Below are positions 22,990-36,493 of a stretch of DNA of 64,000 nt, piece after piece. Position 1 is the first letter of the stretch, and each line of letters opens with the position of its first letter. The notes under the pieces were generated by a model that saw nothing but the letters and a program-made list of their open reading frames with translations, had not been told where the DNA came from and ran no database searches. The DNA lies in assembly GCA_027946355.1 (NCBI GenBank), contig JAPEUS010000002.1:1798001-1862000 (forward strand). The letters are read 5' to 3'. Both the position numbers and the translations under genes were made by a program. The stretch comes from Collariella sp. IMI 366227 (lineage: Eukaryota; Ascomycota; Sordariomycetes; Sordariales; Chaetomiaceae).

Positions 22990-25900
22990 TGTGCCGAGAC
23001 ACTACGCTTCAGGCGGTCGTTCTTGGTTCGGGATCGCGGTGGGACGGGACGAGGACGACAAGTGGCCACGGGTGGAAAGCGACGGCGCAGGGAAACAGCA
23101 ATTGGGTCGGAAAGAGGAAGCGTTCTCAGGGACGGGCCATTCCGGGGAGAAGACGATCAGGTACGGAGTGCGCGGAGTGCGACGAGGACAGGCGTTGCGC
23201 GTTCAAGATGGAACCTCGCAAAATTTCAGGTTTCGAGACTCGAATCCGGAACGGCCCTGTGCCAGGAACCCATCGAACCAACGCGTGACGATCGACGGGC
23301 AGCCACTTGTTGCCAAGCGACGGTTGCCCTCGACGACTTGCAAACAAAAGGGGAAGGCACGATGTACAACAAACCACAAACAAACCTATGACACTGGCAT
23401 CACCGTCTCTGCCCAATGACGTGAGTGGGTTGCTTGCAATTGCAACAATTTATTTTAGTTGCTCTCAGGTTCTCTTTCAACATCGGTTGAATATCTTCCT
23501 ATCTGTGTCGCTTCTTTCCGCCTGCTTCTTGACCTTCGTGTTCCGGGTCACATTTCAATGATGACACTGGTCAGATGAGCTTTTTCAAATCCGGGAGACT
23601 TACACTCATTGTTGAGTCTCTGCCCAAAATTATAGATATTTTTTTATCAAGTGAGGTGTATGTTTTCCTTCATTCCTTTTTTTGGATTTGTCTTTCAATC
23701 CCTCGGACCTCCCAAGTATTCAATTCTCTCAGTCAGACGCAGTCCTTCCACCTTGGACCTCCGGGAAGGAGCTCAACCGCAGTATATGTATCTGAATAAT
23801 CGACTCCTCATCAACCCTTCCAGATATGCACATCCCCCCCGGATGGTGCAGCGATCTAGGGGGCGACTTCAGACTCGCCGAGGTACCGCGTTTGAGTCCC
23901 GGGGACGAACTTTCGCTCGAAAACCCCGCGGGGGTTTTAGTAGCCAACCAACCCCAGTGGAGGTCGCATGAGCTTTTTGGTGTTTTCCACCTGCCATCTT
24001 TTTTTCTTTTTTTTCCTTTCCTTGTGCCTTTTTGTGTGATTGATGCTTTCCTCAATTTCCTCCATTCTTTCAGTCCTCAGAGTTCTCTATTTTGGGTAAG
24101 CAGCTAAAATCTTTCTAAAAACCATTCCTGAGCACAGGATAATGCATCGTTGTCACCCAGAAAGTCCATGCCAAGTGGATGTGGTTGACGACGGAGCCTT
24201 GGAGCCAGGTCCGTTCTCCCAAGATATGAGACAGCTTCTCGAGGCAATTGGTCCCTCAACAAAGTCGATTGTATAAAAACCGTTTCTCAAAGCAATTGGT
24301 TTCTGGTGGGGCTCGCTACCTCAACGCCGTTCTTTTTTGGGGGGAGTCTCTTTCTCAAAGAAGTCAGTCTTTAGACGTCATCTTGATCTAACTCGTCCCA
24401 ACGTTTCAAGATACTCTCCTTGAGCTGTGCCATGCGACGACCGAGAAGCCTTGGTCGATATGTCTTCGTCTGAACACATTCGATCTTGAACGATCCAGGG
24501 GGCTTCTTACCGGATGAGGCGTATCATAAATTCTCGGGCCCGGCATCTTCTCCGAACCTACTTCTCACAGCATCCGGACTCCTCTGGTAGGGGAAATTTA
24601 GCAAATTAGTGGCCAGAGCATGGACGGTTTTCGGGCATCAATGTCTCGTACCGACTGTGCTCAACGGCCATTCTCCTCACGGCATGGTCCGCAGCAGTAG
24701 GGTAGAGGACTTCAAGACAACCCCTCGCGCCCGCTTCCATCAAGCAAACACCTCCACACTGACGTCCTGGTAACCTGAACTATTGGAGGGGCCCCGGTCT
24801 TAGTTCTATAGTTTGCTCCCGGGCCCATCCTACAAAATCCCGAGGTTCGACACCTGCGGCTAGTATCCATGAGGGCGGATGGACAAACCAAAATCGAGTT
24901 GCATGACTTTTTACAGTCGTCTGATCGAACGAAGGCATCCGGAACCCAAGAAGTAACGCTCGTGGCCGTCAAGTCGGACCAAAGCACTACAGTCTCTGAA
25001 GAGACACTATCGAGAGGAAGCGGCTCGCCATACAGACAACCTCGGACCACATCGGGTTTTGGGCTTTTGAAGGCAGAATCAGTACCGCTTTGAATCAGAT
25101 TGGCCTCGCTCAAAAAAGACACAACCTCTTGTCAGGAGTTTAACTTTTACTATTCGTCACGATTTAGAAGATGTTGACGTGTTTTACTCCTAATTCTCGC
25201 CAACATCATAGCTATCTTCCCACCCAATCCTGATTCACTCACTACGCCCTGTTCCTTCGTTTGAAATACAGGTTCAAAGCCAGGATTTTGGGCAGATATT
25301 CGCCTGCCTGGTCATCCAGACTTTCTCTGTGATAGTACAGTTCTCACATCGGGAGTGGAACTATGAAAGCCGGCCAGGCCTCCCGCAGGCCCAATTGCTC
25401 CTTCATTACCCGACCCGGCTGCCCTCTCACTCTGGCCGTGTTTCCGATTCAAAGGAGCTCATTCTAGCTCAACTGTGGCACCGGTGAGATGACGCCGTGG
25501 GAGTCCAGCTATTGGCAGCAACCGGTTCCGGAAGAGCTTGCCGACTTTGGAGAGATGACACTCCTGAAAGTCTCGAGCAGGCATGAGGAACCACGCGAGC
25601 GTCTTCTCATACCTGACAGGCAGCGGGTGATGCAAAATCCAGGGAGAATGCTCGACCCCGCCTTTGCCCTCATCTCTGCAGATGCCCGGGAGCTAGCCAC
25701 ATCTGCATCCCCAATTCTTGTCCTAGCAAACTGCCGATGCCGCGCTCACGCCATTTGAGCAAACGGTCGAGAAATATTGAGCAAGGGGATGACATTGGTA
25801 TCTTGCCGGGAAGACGGGCCGATTCCCCAGTTTGGGATTTGAACCTGGCTCAACTAACGACAGGGGATCTTGGCGAGGAGCGTCTCATCAATAGCTTCGA

Positions 25901-28900
25901 GAACAAGGGAATCACGGTATTTCCGAGGCAAGTGCCGCTGTTCCTGGCATCTATTCTGGATCAGGGTTGCGGGAAAGACTCGCAGGGGCGGCGAAGCCAC
26001 CTCCTGACAAAGGCCGCCTAGTTAACGGCATTACCCCGGGCGGGGAGGTGCCCGGAGAACGGCCGGCTTGCAGGGTTTTCGGCCAGCTCTCGGCCCTTTC
26101 CCCAGAACATCTTTCAAAAACCTGGGGTTGTTTATTGCCAAACACAACTGATTCTTGCGAGGTTTTGTCTGAACTGCTTACTTGGTCAAGTGGCTTGGGG
26201 CCGGGAATGTCGTCAAAATGGACACTTTAGACCCATGCGTTGGCAACTACAATTATCAGTCTATCCATCACTGCATTAACATCAACACAGCCCCAATCAA
26301 CCCTGGACGAGGTTCCTGGAAACATCCAAGAGGAGGGACCTTTCAGCGAGCCCGGAAAGGCGCCGAATCATTCTCCTGAAACATCAAAAGCAAGCCATCG
26401 GCAAGTGGGAGATCAACTGCCATGCCTCATCAAGAGGCCTGCCGCCCTCGAACGAAACTGACCTAACACTCAAAGACTCAGCCCCTCTGCTTCAAGGCTG
26501 AGACAAGCTGGTACAGCTTTCGAAGTTTCATTTTCGATTACTTAACATCGCTAGTGGCGGTTATCGTCAAAATGATTACAACTTGTATGCTTGACTTCAC
26601 GGTTCCGAAACAACCCCCCGGCCTCCGAGAACTGCCTGCCTAAACCCCTGAGAGAGCAAACAAACTGACACCCAAGCGGCTGTGTCTCGGAAGCTAAAGC
26701 AACAGGACAACTGAACAACATCACCTAAATCAGACTCTGTATAGTGGCTTGACAGTAGCAGCGCAGCGACGGGCAGATACACCTTCACTACCGCCTTCCA
26801 CCGTCTACTTGTAGGCTGTTACCGAGACACTGGGAATGGACTAAACGACCTCTTTGTCATTGACCTTATTTTCAGCATTCTTCACACCCAGAGTACAACC
26901 TCCTCTGGCTACCACCACCAGTGATAAGCCGGGGCAAAGCGGCGTTGCATCCCCTTTCCCTCTTCGCCTCAACCAGACCATCTCTGAGATTGTATTTGGG
27001 CACTGTTACGTTTTGAGGTGATCTTTTTCGCCAACAGCACCACCTCACCATCCCAGGTGTTTGCCGAAGGGCCTCACACTACGTATGTAACCATGCAGAC
27101 AATGCTGCCGAGGTTGCGAATGCTTGTATGTATGGCGAGCATGATGCTGAGGAAGGGGTCGCTTGTTCTATCCTTCTTTGGCCAGTTGATGTTGCATTCG
27201 TCTTCCAGAACAACGCCGTTTACAAGGGTTTAACGATGTGGTTTTGGTGGGAACCCATGTATCATCCCAGTCCACAGGCAGCAGTCCAGACCCTTTGTCC
27301 TGGAATTTTGAAGAACTTGCTCCTTGGAAGACAGCTCTGTTTAAACTGGGCTTTAGAACACCATAGAGACATATTGATCACTTCATGTCAGATGCTTCCA
27401 ACTCCTTATTTACTTGAGCGGCGGTGGTCTGAAACAAAGAGATCCAGGCGTTCGTTAGCCACTTGGCTAAGGTATAACACCGGTGAACGGAACAGCTATG
27501 CCGTCCCCTCCGTCGGTTCCCCAGACTCGGGACAAACCGCAGATCATTTCTCCGTAATAACGGGCGGAGGATGGTAGCATCCATCCAAACACTCAACCCG
27601 TCGCGGCTGCGTCTCCCCACCTCCACTCACCGCAGAACAGCCGCCTAAACCTGACGGTGGCCAGTTCATCTGCAACAACGCAGACATCACACAGCTGGTT
27701 CAACAGCCGATTCTCAGCCCATCCGAGCCGCGCGCGGAAACCAGCGAGATCGGACAGCTGGCATGTAATGTCATCTATCTTGCGCTTTTCCCTGTTGAGT
27801 GCAGGTCGACAAAAGCAGACAAAGAGACATACTGAATCGGGACAGTCGTTGAACGGGAGCGACAACGAAAAAGGAGACCGCATCGTCCTCCTCCGCACTC
27901 GGCAATCGCTAGGCCTGCGCTAGTGTGGGTGGCAGGTGATTCCGGGAAACATCTTGCGGGCGTGGGGCGGCTGGCTGCCCGCCCGGAGAAGTATGTACAA
28001 GGGCAGGGCAGGTAAGGGACGGACGGAACGAAGGCTGGTGGTGCCGCGAGGATTTTTGAGGGAGTTGATGCGGTGGAAAGTGGAAAGCTATCGGAAGAAG
28101 CGGCTAACAGCCGGCGCAACAGCCACAGCGAGGTTGTCGGAGGTTGAAGACCGGGGGGTTGAGCCGTTGAACTTTGTTGAACTGGGGTAGAGGCGGGCAT
28201 GGGGTTTCTCTTCTCTTGTTGACGGAGCGGAATGCCGAGTCCCATGCGGCGTAACCATCCCTGCCGAGGCGAGAGAAAGCTGGAGGATTTTCACAGAGCC
28301 TGGTCAGGACCCTTCCATGTGAACAGGCTAATTTGCCCCGTGCGGCGATATTGCCGGACAAGCACCAGGGGAAATGGGCGAGTGCAGGACTCTGGGGGTG
28401 GTGGGGACCATCGTGCCTTTTGGTACCGAGACGGAGAGGCTTTGAAGAAATGCCAGTTTTTTTCCCCCACCGCCTTCTCTTCCAGAACCTCAGACGGGGG
28501 GAGGATTCCGGCGGGAGACTGCTACTTGACGAAGCAAGGGAAGAGAAAAAGGATTCCAGTGTTCGTCATTATCTGGCAGGAGCCCGAGGACAACGTTACC
28601 GGCAGCTTCCAACAAGCCACAATTTGTTGGACAGAAGTTCAAGGGGATCAACACACGGGCCCACAGAACCCGTGCTTCTGCCGTTGTGTGTGCGTGTGTG
28701 CCGTGCAACACCGTGGCTTCCCGTCGACGGCAGTCACCAGCAGCAGGCGGGGGAGGCTGACCCCTTGGATCTCTTCCTTTAGCTTCAATCTGGTGAGCAT
28801 CAAAACCTACCCAAAACTCGTCGAAGCTTGCGACTGCCTCGGCCTAGCAAGACAGAGATTGCCTCCCGTCCATACCTCAGTCTCGGAAACCCCCGTCCGC

Positions 28901-29533
28901 GTGGCGCCTGATGAACGGCACAATGCATCTCGCCCTCGGGTTCCGTTCCCAACACCCGTGGATGAAATGTTTTCGATTCGCCCGCCAGCATCTTCACAAC
29001 CAAACCCCGTCGATCAACATGCCAAAACCCACCACGGCACTTGCGGCGGCGTCGGCGATCTCCCTTTGCATTACCGTCTCTGGCACTCACCCTTTTTTGC
29101 CGCCTGTGCGACGGCGCCTCTTTGGCTCATCAGCCAGTTCATGTGCTACTCAAGGCTGGCATGTCACCTGTTCTCGCGTGCCGGTGGTGGTGACAGTGAA
29201 GACAGCTGACGTAACGATCCCGAGGGAAGTCGATCAACCTGGCCATCGACAGCGTGCGTGCGTGCCCATTTCCCCAGACATAAATGATATGGGAGGCGGT
29301 TGTCGAGCGTCCAGACACCGCACAGACACACATGAAGCCGGGGAAAGGCTCTCTCTGTGCTGTGCTTGTGCGGCCGCGGCGCCGGGGTGCAAACATTGTC
29401 GTTGGTTGTTCCCCTTGTCAAAAAAACAGCCAGTTCGAGAAGGGTGCCCCCTGTGATTTGCCAAGCCAACAACCCTCGGGATGGCTGACGAGTGACTGGC
29501 GAGCAGGTTGGCGCACCTGAAGCATCCTCGGCT

Positions 29534-29562
29534 CTGTGTGCGTGTGTGTAGTGTGTGTGTGT
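29534..29562. repeat. TG dinucleotide microsatellite
   Basis: Imperfect (TG)n with CG and AG interruptions, about 29 nt. A shorter relative lies at about 28684-28700. Confidence 0.8.
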
Positions 29563-29670
29563 TCCATCGTCGGGGGAGGATTTGAATCCACTCCGGGGTC
29601 CGAGGGGTGGGTAACTTCGGCAGTCGAGTCAGCATGTTGAAAAGCGAGTGGGTTTGTCGACACTTCCGGT

Positions 29671-29695
29671 GCGGAGGCGGAGGCGGAGGCGGCGG
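29671..29695. repeat. GGAGGC hexamer repeat
   Basis: About four tandem copies of GGAGGC/GGCGGA in the gene-poor region, with no coding context. Confidence 0.75.
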
Positions 29696-32600
29696 GTGAA
29701 TTGGGAGCCAGAGACTGGAGAAACCAACCGGCAAGATTGGCTGATCCACAGTCTCACCGAGATCTCGCGGTGTGGCATCCGGGATGCGACGTGTACGAGA
29801 ATACCACCGATTACCCGCGGGATGGGGTAAGAGGGTAGGAGGGGTGGTCGACGAGACCCAGCGGCCCGGCCAGTCGTCGATCTTAACGCGGCTTCCCTGG
29901 GCAATAGCACCGAGGCTCTGTTTGATGTTGAGTGTGCCTGAGAGGCACCACCAGACAGCCACCACCTTTGGGTTGCTGATGGAGGACGGTCTGACGAGAA
30001 AATACTACCCTGTTGTAAGTGGCCAGTACGACGCCAACGGCGAAGCGTCGCAACGATGTCCCTAACTCGGCAATGCGAAGGATTCATTGGCACGTGGAGT
30101 TTCGCTACCTTACTCCCAGTCAGGTTTGGCGTCGGCCCAGGAGGACGGTCGTTTGACCGTGGAGCGTTGCAGCTTTCCTCCCTTCATCATCAGCGTGTGC
30201 CAGGACGACCGTCCTTCCGGATCTGATCTCATGGTGGGAGTGCCTCCCCACAATGCCGCCGTTGTCCCGTTTTGCCGGATCTCCCTTTGAGAATCCGGGC
30301 ACGAGGTCCATGTCATGATGATGGGGGAACAAGCAGGATGATGACGGCGAGAGCGAAAGTGAGGAGGCACGGGAGGGTCTGGATGAGCAGATCAATAACT
30401 CCATCGTGGTGGTGTTCCCACCTGGCTGTTTTCCATTTGTCGTGGAAGAAACCCGACAGCCCGATGCTTGGTTGATCCTGGGACCGGAAGATGGAACCCA
30501 GATCTCCTGCTTGGCATCTCCGTTGTGTCCACTTTACCCTGCCCAAGGCCCGGCATCTGTTTCTCGGCTGTTTACTTTTTTGTGGATGGAATGTGGAGGA
30601 GGCGGCAGGGTCTCTGCTAGTTTTTGCCGCGAGATCATCATCATCATTATGGTCAGCGGACAAGCTGGAAATGAGTCCTGCTTCCGAACAGGAGATGACA
30701 GCAGCCCATCTTCCCGGGAGGGCTGCTGATGATTCCCTTACCCCTGAATACCACCAAGCCAGAGACACACAACTGCAGGTTGTGTATGGCGGAGTGTACG
30801 AAGTTGCGCTGCACCCTGCAGTACCACCCTGGCGGCAGTTCGACGGGGCACCCAGCGAACCTCGGGGCCGCAAGCCTGACGTCGTCCCCCGGAGAAAGAG
30901 AGCCAGCCCGGCGCACGCGCAGACCGGTGAAAAAGCCAAGGCCAGGGGAGTTCGAACAGGGATCTGGAATCCAATCCATCGGCCCTGCTGATCCTGAAGA
31001 TATGCGGCTCCAACGTCCTGCGAAACTCCGCGAAAGCCAAGACCGCGGGTATCCATAACTCTCCATCGCCATCCATCCTCCATCCGCGCCACTGAGAGCG
31101 AAGAAGGCAGGTCGCGGGAGAAGATGCTTGTTAACGCTGGTGGTGTGGTTCACGACCCATGTGCCTGACTTGCGACGTTGCAGAGCACCTCCCTTGCAGG
31201 GCCTAGCTTGAGATTGTTGATTGATAACCAGTGCCGTAACAAGGGTGTGTGGTGACTCCTGCTTGTCTCGTGGTGACCGTCGTGCGAACATGTGCCAGTT
31301 GAATTGCCATGTTCGAGCCCACCACCACCAGTCTTGATGAGCAAGAGAGTAGACAACCGAGAGGCGACCGCTCGCTGTCGTGTGGCCTCGGTTTCTCTCT
31401 CCCCCACAATAATTTCCTAAAACCGTAATGCATGCATCGGCAGGTTAGTTAACCTTTACACTACCACCCCGGCAGATGTAACCATGTCTTGGACTCGAGG
31501 CCCGGTTACGGGGAGGGTTACAACGTTCGTATGCCTGTCAGGAGGCTCAAAGACAAGACAGAACCAACAGCTGCAGGAGTTTCCGCGAAAGGAAATAGTT
31601 GGCATCCATCCGTGCGACTCTGGAACCCAGCTCACCATTGATGCGAGGCACCGACGCTCACCTTAAGACGCAGCCCTTGAGGCTTCTCATCTCTCAAAAT
31701 GTTACCTTGTTGGCACATCTCTGGTTGCGTTCGACGGCCCGGTTGATCCCATCTGCACCTTCCCCATAGGAGCCATCTTCAGAGGGGGCTACCGTAACAT
31801 CGTGTCTCCCGAGGGCAATCAAGTTGCGTTGGTTCAGACATCCCTCGAGCCCCTGACATATCCCGAGTGATAATCACCCAAGGAGATATGGTGTGACGAT
31901 GGCACCGTAATCCGCTTGCAACGTGCAGCCGAGGAGCAGATCGTGGGCGAGGATTTCGAGTCTGACAGCATGCCCTGAGACAGTGGCTTCGGGTTAGGCG
32001 CATGCCGCGCCTAATCTTTCCTCCACTGTCGAGATGTCTCAGGGAACTGCTCGGATTTGAGTCCCACGAGAAGCGACTGCCGAGGTGCTGGCGAATCGAG
32101 GCAGTGGGTGTTAATGAAAGACCCAGGCTGTGATCATCTGGGCAAGACTCCCGAGACAAGAGTGCTATGCATGTGGGATGCTGTGTGATGGTGATTTCAA
32201 CAATCCCGGTGTCGATCAGCCTTGTCTGTCCGGGAGGCAGACACGAGAAAGGAGGAGCACCGGTTCCCAAACACCTCTGGTTGTCAGGTCTTCCTCCACG
32301 TGTCAAGGACAGCGAGCGGGTTTCTTTCTCTCTGGTCCAAATGGGTGACCGGAGTGCCTCCCTCCGACTTCCTTTTCGAGCATGTCTCGTTCTTGGCTGG
32401 GTTCTTGAGCCCCACTGACCCAGAAGGCTGGACATTGGGTTTGGTGATTGTGCAATTGGCATCGGCGGCGGGCAGTCCGGAGTCGCCTCTCGGTGCTGGA
32501 ACCGGCTGTTGGAAAGCGCAGCTAGCCAAGTCAGATGCAAGCCCCGGGGGACCAAAAAGTCGAACGATTTCCGAGGGCCGGGGCCCTTGGGGGCTTCTGG

Positions 32601-35600
32601 ATGTCGGGATAGCGTCATGCAAGCGACCACTTTGGGGGGGGATGAGGACTGAAAGGAGTCCCTTCGCCCGCTGCGGCCGTCAGGAGCTCATGATGCAGCT
32701 GTGTTAGCGGTTGGAAAACGAGAGCCATCGCTCAGAGTGAAGTTCGTCTCATCAACGGTTCAATCTGGTTGCCACTCGTCGGGCCGACGACCGCGGGCGG
32801 AACTTGCAAGGTGCCCCAGATGATCTGCGCTACAGGCCAGCCCTCGTGCGGATGAACCCGCCCTGCCATGGCAGGCGGATCCCCAGACATCCTTGGACGG
32901 GGGATGGGCGACGACGACGTTCAGCAAATGCGTGGTGTTTGGTAAGCGGTTTCTCAGGAGCGCCATGTAGGTCCTGGGACCGCATTCCTAGAGACGGCAA
33001 AAATCCAGCCACCTGTTTGTCGAATTTCGGATGATTGCCGCAAGACAGTCAAAGCAGTTTGGCGTCCGCCGGTTTCTGTGTTGGTTCGCGACAATGGGCT
33101 GATGACGGGTGGATCTGCGAGTGGTCCGACTTCCCCACGGACCCGCAGCGCCCACCTCGGTCAGCGCGTTAGTCGTCAGCCCGGCAGTGGGAGAGGGCAA
33201 GCTTCCGGCAGCGGATGAGGTGCAGAAAGAATGGGGGGACCAGACCCTTGTTTCTGAAATGCCGCGGTGGTTCCCACGTGTCTCGAGCTCGGTTGGCCAT
33301 CTGAAAAAGCAATCCCAAGCCCAGCTGCACGTCGAAGCTTGGCGACAGCACATGGGATGGAGCATGGTGATGATGAATGGATGGATGGTTTCGCGCCGGC
33401 TCTGTGCTCAGGCTCTGGCTCTCGGGCTCTGCTTGGCTGGCCAAACCGGCGATGGCGACAGCAGCCGGGTGATGTCCATGGCTCGGGTGCAACCAGCGAT
33501 CCTTCATGCATCATGACGCGACGGGGTGGTTCGGGAATCCATGAGCGAGTGGCGGAGAAATTGTGTTGATTGAAGGGGAACTTTGGCGCGTTCTTTTTTT
33601 TCATAGGGTTGGGTCTGTGAAGAGCTTCTTGGCAGACCCCACTCCTCCACGCTTGAGCCACAGGTCTCTCGGCATTGGACACCGACAGTGGGAATTGAGG
33701 AACGGGGACTCGACGCCCAGAAGGGAAGGTGCATGAACTGGCGGTGCTCGCCCGGCCACTACTCCGTACAGATCCCAAGCTGTTGGAATTGAGCAAACAA
33801 TTGGGATACCGAACGATCAGACGATGGGACCTGAGCCGTTTCCAGTTATCTATTTGTCTCCAGCCGCCAGCCGCCACAAGGTAGGATTGGGAATATGGAT
33901 GGGTTCTTCATCTCGACGGGCAGGCACTGTGTTCATGCTGTACAACCTAAACATCTCCAGCTGCAGGTCGACGGACTGGACGTCGGCACTCGTGTCAACA
34001 AGCGCGGGGGGACACCCTTTCCATTGTCTTGCCGCGGCCCGGCGCGCCGTTCTCTGGGTTGCTAACTTCCATGTGAGAGAATGGCGCTGCGATGGCAGTT
34101 GAAAGTTGCGCCTCCAAGTGCTGCTTGGCACCGGCAGAATTCAACCTCTCGGGCCCGTCTCCCTTCCTCGTGCCCCGCAAGCTGCCTTATCAGAGACGAC
34201 AGACTGGGGCCGCTGGAGAAAGGGAAAACCGCTAGCTGCCAAAGATGACGCGAAGAGGAAGGAGCGCAGAGTGCAATCGTCAGATGTCCTCAAAGGAAAA
34301 AAACAAAGAGGCAGGAGTGGAGGGAGAAACCATGCGGTATTATGTCAGGTAATGGGGAAAAGAGGGAACTGCCAGCTTTGCACTTTCCCGTGTCGTCGGT
34401 CCCTGGCCCAGTCACCCAGTGGGATGTGGCCCTGCCTGCCGAGCCCCGCCGAACAATTTCCCACTCCCACAGTTTCCAATTAACCTGGAAATCTCGAGAT
34501 CCAGGTCCCTTAGTGTTCTTCGCTGCTCCCATGCTGCTCCCATGTCTCTGGCCTGGCCGTCTGAGGGCAGGGTTCTGGACCTCATTGCGCCATCACCCAG
34601 AAACCCCGCGGTTTCGGCTCCATTGTGGCGCCAGCTTGCCGTTGCCGTCAATTCGTACGAGATCCGGTGAACCTGCCCATAAGGGATCTCCCCAATCTCG
34701 TTGACGCCACCAGCCCGTGTAGCCGTGTTCCCAATTGGTGACGCGGGTGCTGCCTCCGCCATCGCGGTTGCAGCGTCAACGGACGATGGGTCTCCATCAC
34801 CGTGCCATCAGGCTCGCCGCGCCCTCTTGCCCCGCGGGGACTGAGCCAGCCTCGTTCAGGCATGTCGCCCGCCTGTCAACGTCCAGCCGAACCGCCAGCG
34901 TTGCACTCGCCCACCGCCCTGCCGCGCCCTGGGGCTGCGACGCGCCTATCCAGACGAGTTCCAGAACAGACGCGGGACGGCGCGCCCGATACCGTGGACG
35001 CTCGCTGATCAGGAGATGCCATCCCGTCTCCTGTGTAATGTCAACGAGCACCACCTCTCTTTGGCACCTCCCGCGTTTTGGTCTCTTGGTTTCACCCTCA
35101 GACCCTCAGATCCGCGATCGCGCCGCTGGCTGATGGCGGCGAAATACCGTCGCAAGGCGGCCCGATTCGCCAGCATGGCCGGTCGTCGGTCATCCCACTC
35201 ACAAAACGCCGAGCTCAGGGCTTTCTCCCGATCTGGGCGGCTCCATCCACCACTCTTGGCGGCCACCCCCCCATAACCCCTGACCTGGTAGTCCGCTTCA
35301 TCACACACTCCCCCAAGCCTCTTATCTTCCCGAACCCACTCTCTTTCGCCTCGTGGGATCCCATCCATCCGTGGACCACCCGGGGTGTCCCAAGACAGGC
35401 GTTCACAGACTCCGCCCCCACCAAATCCCCCCTCAGCGGGCGTGCCGAACCAGGCAAGAGAGTGTTTGTGCTTAGCATGGATGGATTGGGCAACAGGAAC
35501 GACAGACGCGAGGCATTGGGCAACGTTGACCGTTACCACGGCTGTTGTTGGCACAACGGTAACCACGGGACGGTTCATCTTCCTGCCCGGCTTGGAGGAT

Positions 35601-36493
35601 CTTTGGGGGCCTGTCCAGCCCGCTTTCACTTCCCTTTTCGCTCACCACTGCATGCAGCGTCTGAAGAGCGCACCGCCATGCCGCACTGCCGAAAGCCATG
35701 GGCTTGGGGTCGCGCTAGTCTTCCTTGCACCCACCCCGGCCGGCCCACAGGGGGGGCAGCCTGCCCATCACCGAAACGGCAGCTGTGGGCGCTCCTGGAG
35801 ACAACCAGCACCATCCCTCGGGCCGGACTGGCCTTCACATCGTACGTAGCTAATCGGGGCACTAGCGCAGGAATACCGTAACCAGCAACCCCCGACCAGG
35901 GAGCTTCCCCAGGTCCTCCTTTGGCTCCGCCCATCACCTTCTCCCCGGTCTGCCGCCTGCAGCACTGGGATCTGGAGGTCCAGAATCTGGCCGACAGACG
36001 GCCCGGCTTCTCTGCTGCTTGCAGCATTCGACCGGCAGACGCAGGGCCAACACCCAATCCCATCTGCTTCTGCGCATACATAGTACCAGTCTCGCCCCTC
36101 AGCCCTCCTTTCCAACCAACCCCCCTTCTCCCCAGCTCGTACGTCCACACGCAACAACACATCAAAGCAACCCGGTCAGTGCCCGTCCATTGCTCGCCTC
36201 TCCGGACCCCTCCCCCACCCACCTGTCACCCCTTTGGGCGCTTCCATACGACCAACAGATCGCCTGTGCATCTTGCCGTCACCGTTCAATTATCCGGAAA
36301 TCGGTACCCTTCTCCTAGCGTGGGAGGTGATATGCTTGTCTGAACGGTGGCCTTGACTTCCCTGTGCCGCCGCCTGCCTACTGCAACCCTTTACCCGCGA
36401 ATATCTATTTGCCTGGGACCCTCGAGTACAGCCTTGCTTCTTCGAACAACTTGACGTCTCTCTTTACTCCGGCCGCCCTTCTACTGGCAGGGA

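Larger units (their letters stand above)
22990..36493. other. 13.5 kb gene-poor region
   Basis: I find no gene here that I can support firmly. Long open frames exist, for example at 28232-29209 (+), 31779-32630 (-) and 33176-33877 (-). Their Arg/Pro/Ser/Gly-rich composition is that of open but non-coding GC-rich DNA. There is no transposase or reverse-transcriptase motif, no tRNA, and no strong AT bias of the kind heavy RIP leaves. The right-hand 2 kb is pyrimidine-rich and is probably leader and promoter of the transcription factor. Simple repeats occur at 29534-29562 and 29671-29695. Two weak coding candidates (about 24.9-26.2 kb plus, 27.4-27.9 kb minus) are discussed as findings. Confidence 0.5.

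Noticed and set aside
23840..23920. tRNA-like stretch with a T-arm-like TTTGAGTCCC and a possible anticodon stem GGCGA/TCGCC
   Set aside because: The anticodon loop is 8 nt, the T stem does not pair well, and no matching 5' acceptor strand is present.
24830..24870. GGTTCGACACC resembling a tRNA B box
   Set aside because: No T-stem pairing, no D arm or acceptor stem around it.
23600..28000. RIP-mutated transposon as the cause of the gene desert
   Set aside because: Base composition is not strongly AT-rich, there are no recognisable transposase or reverse-transcriptase fragments, and no terminal repeats were seen.
28232..29209. Long open frame of 325 codons on the plus strand
   Set aside because: Composition is Arg/Gly/Ser/Pro-rich with no domain, no codon pattern like neighbouring genes, and no spliced extension. 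Open frames this long are expected in GC-rich DNA.
31779..32630. Long open frame of 283 codons on the minus strand
   Set aside because: Dominated by Arg, Pro, Ser and Cys without motifs; no start context or introns. Considered chance.
33176..33877. Open frame of 233 codons on the minus strand
   Set aside because: Same reasons; overlapped by equally open frames in other phases.
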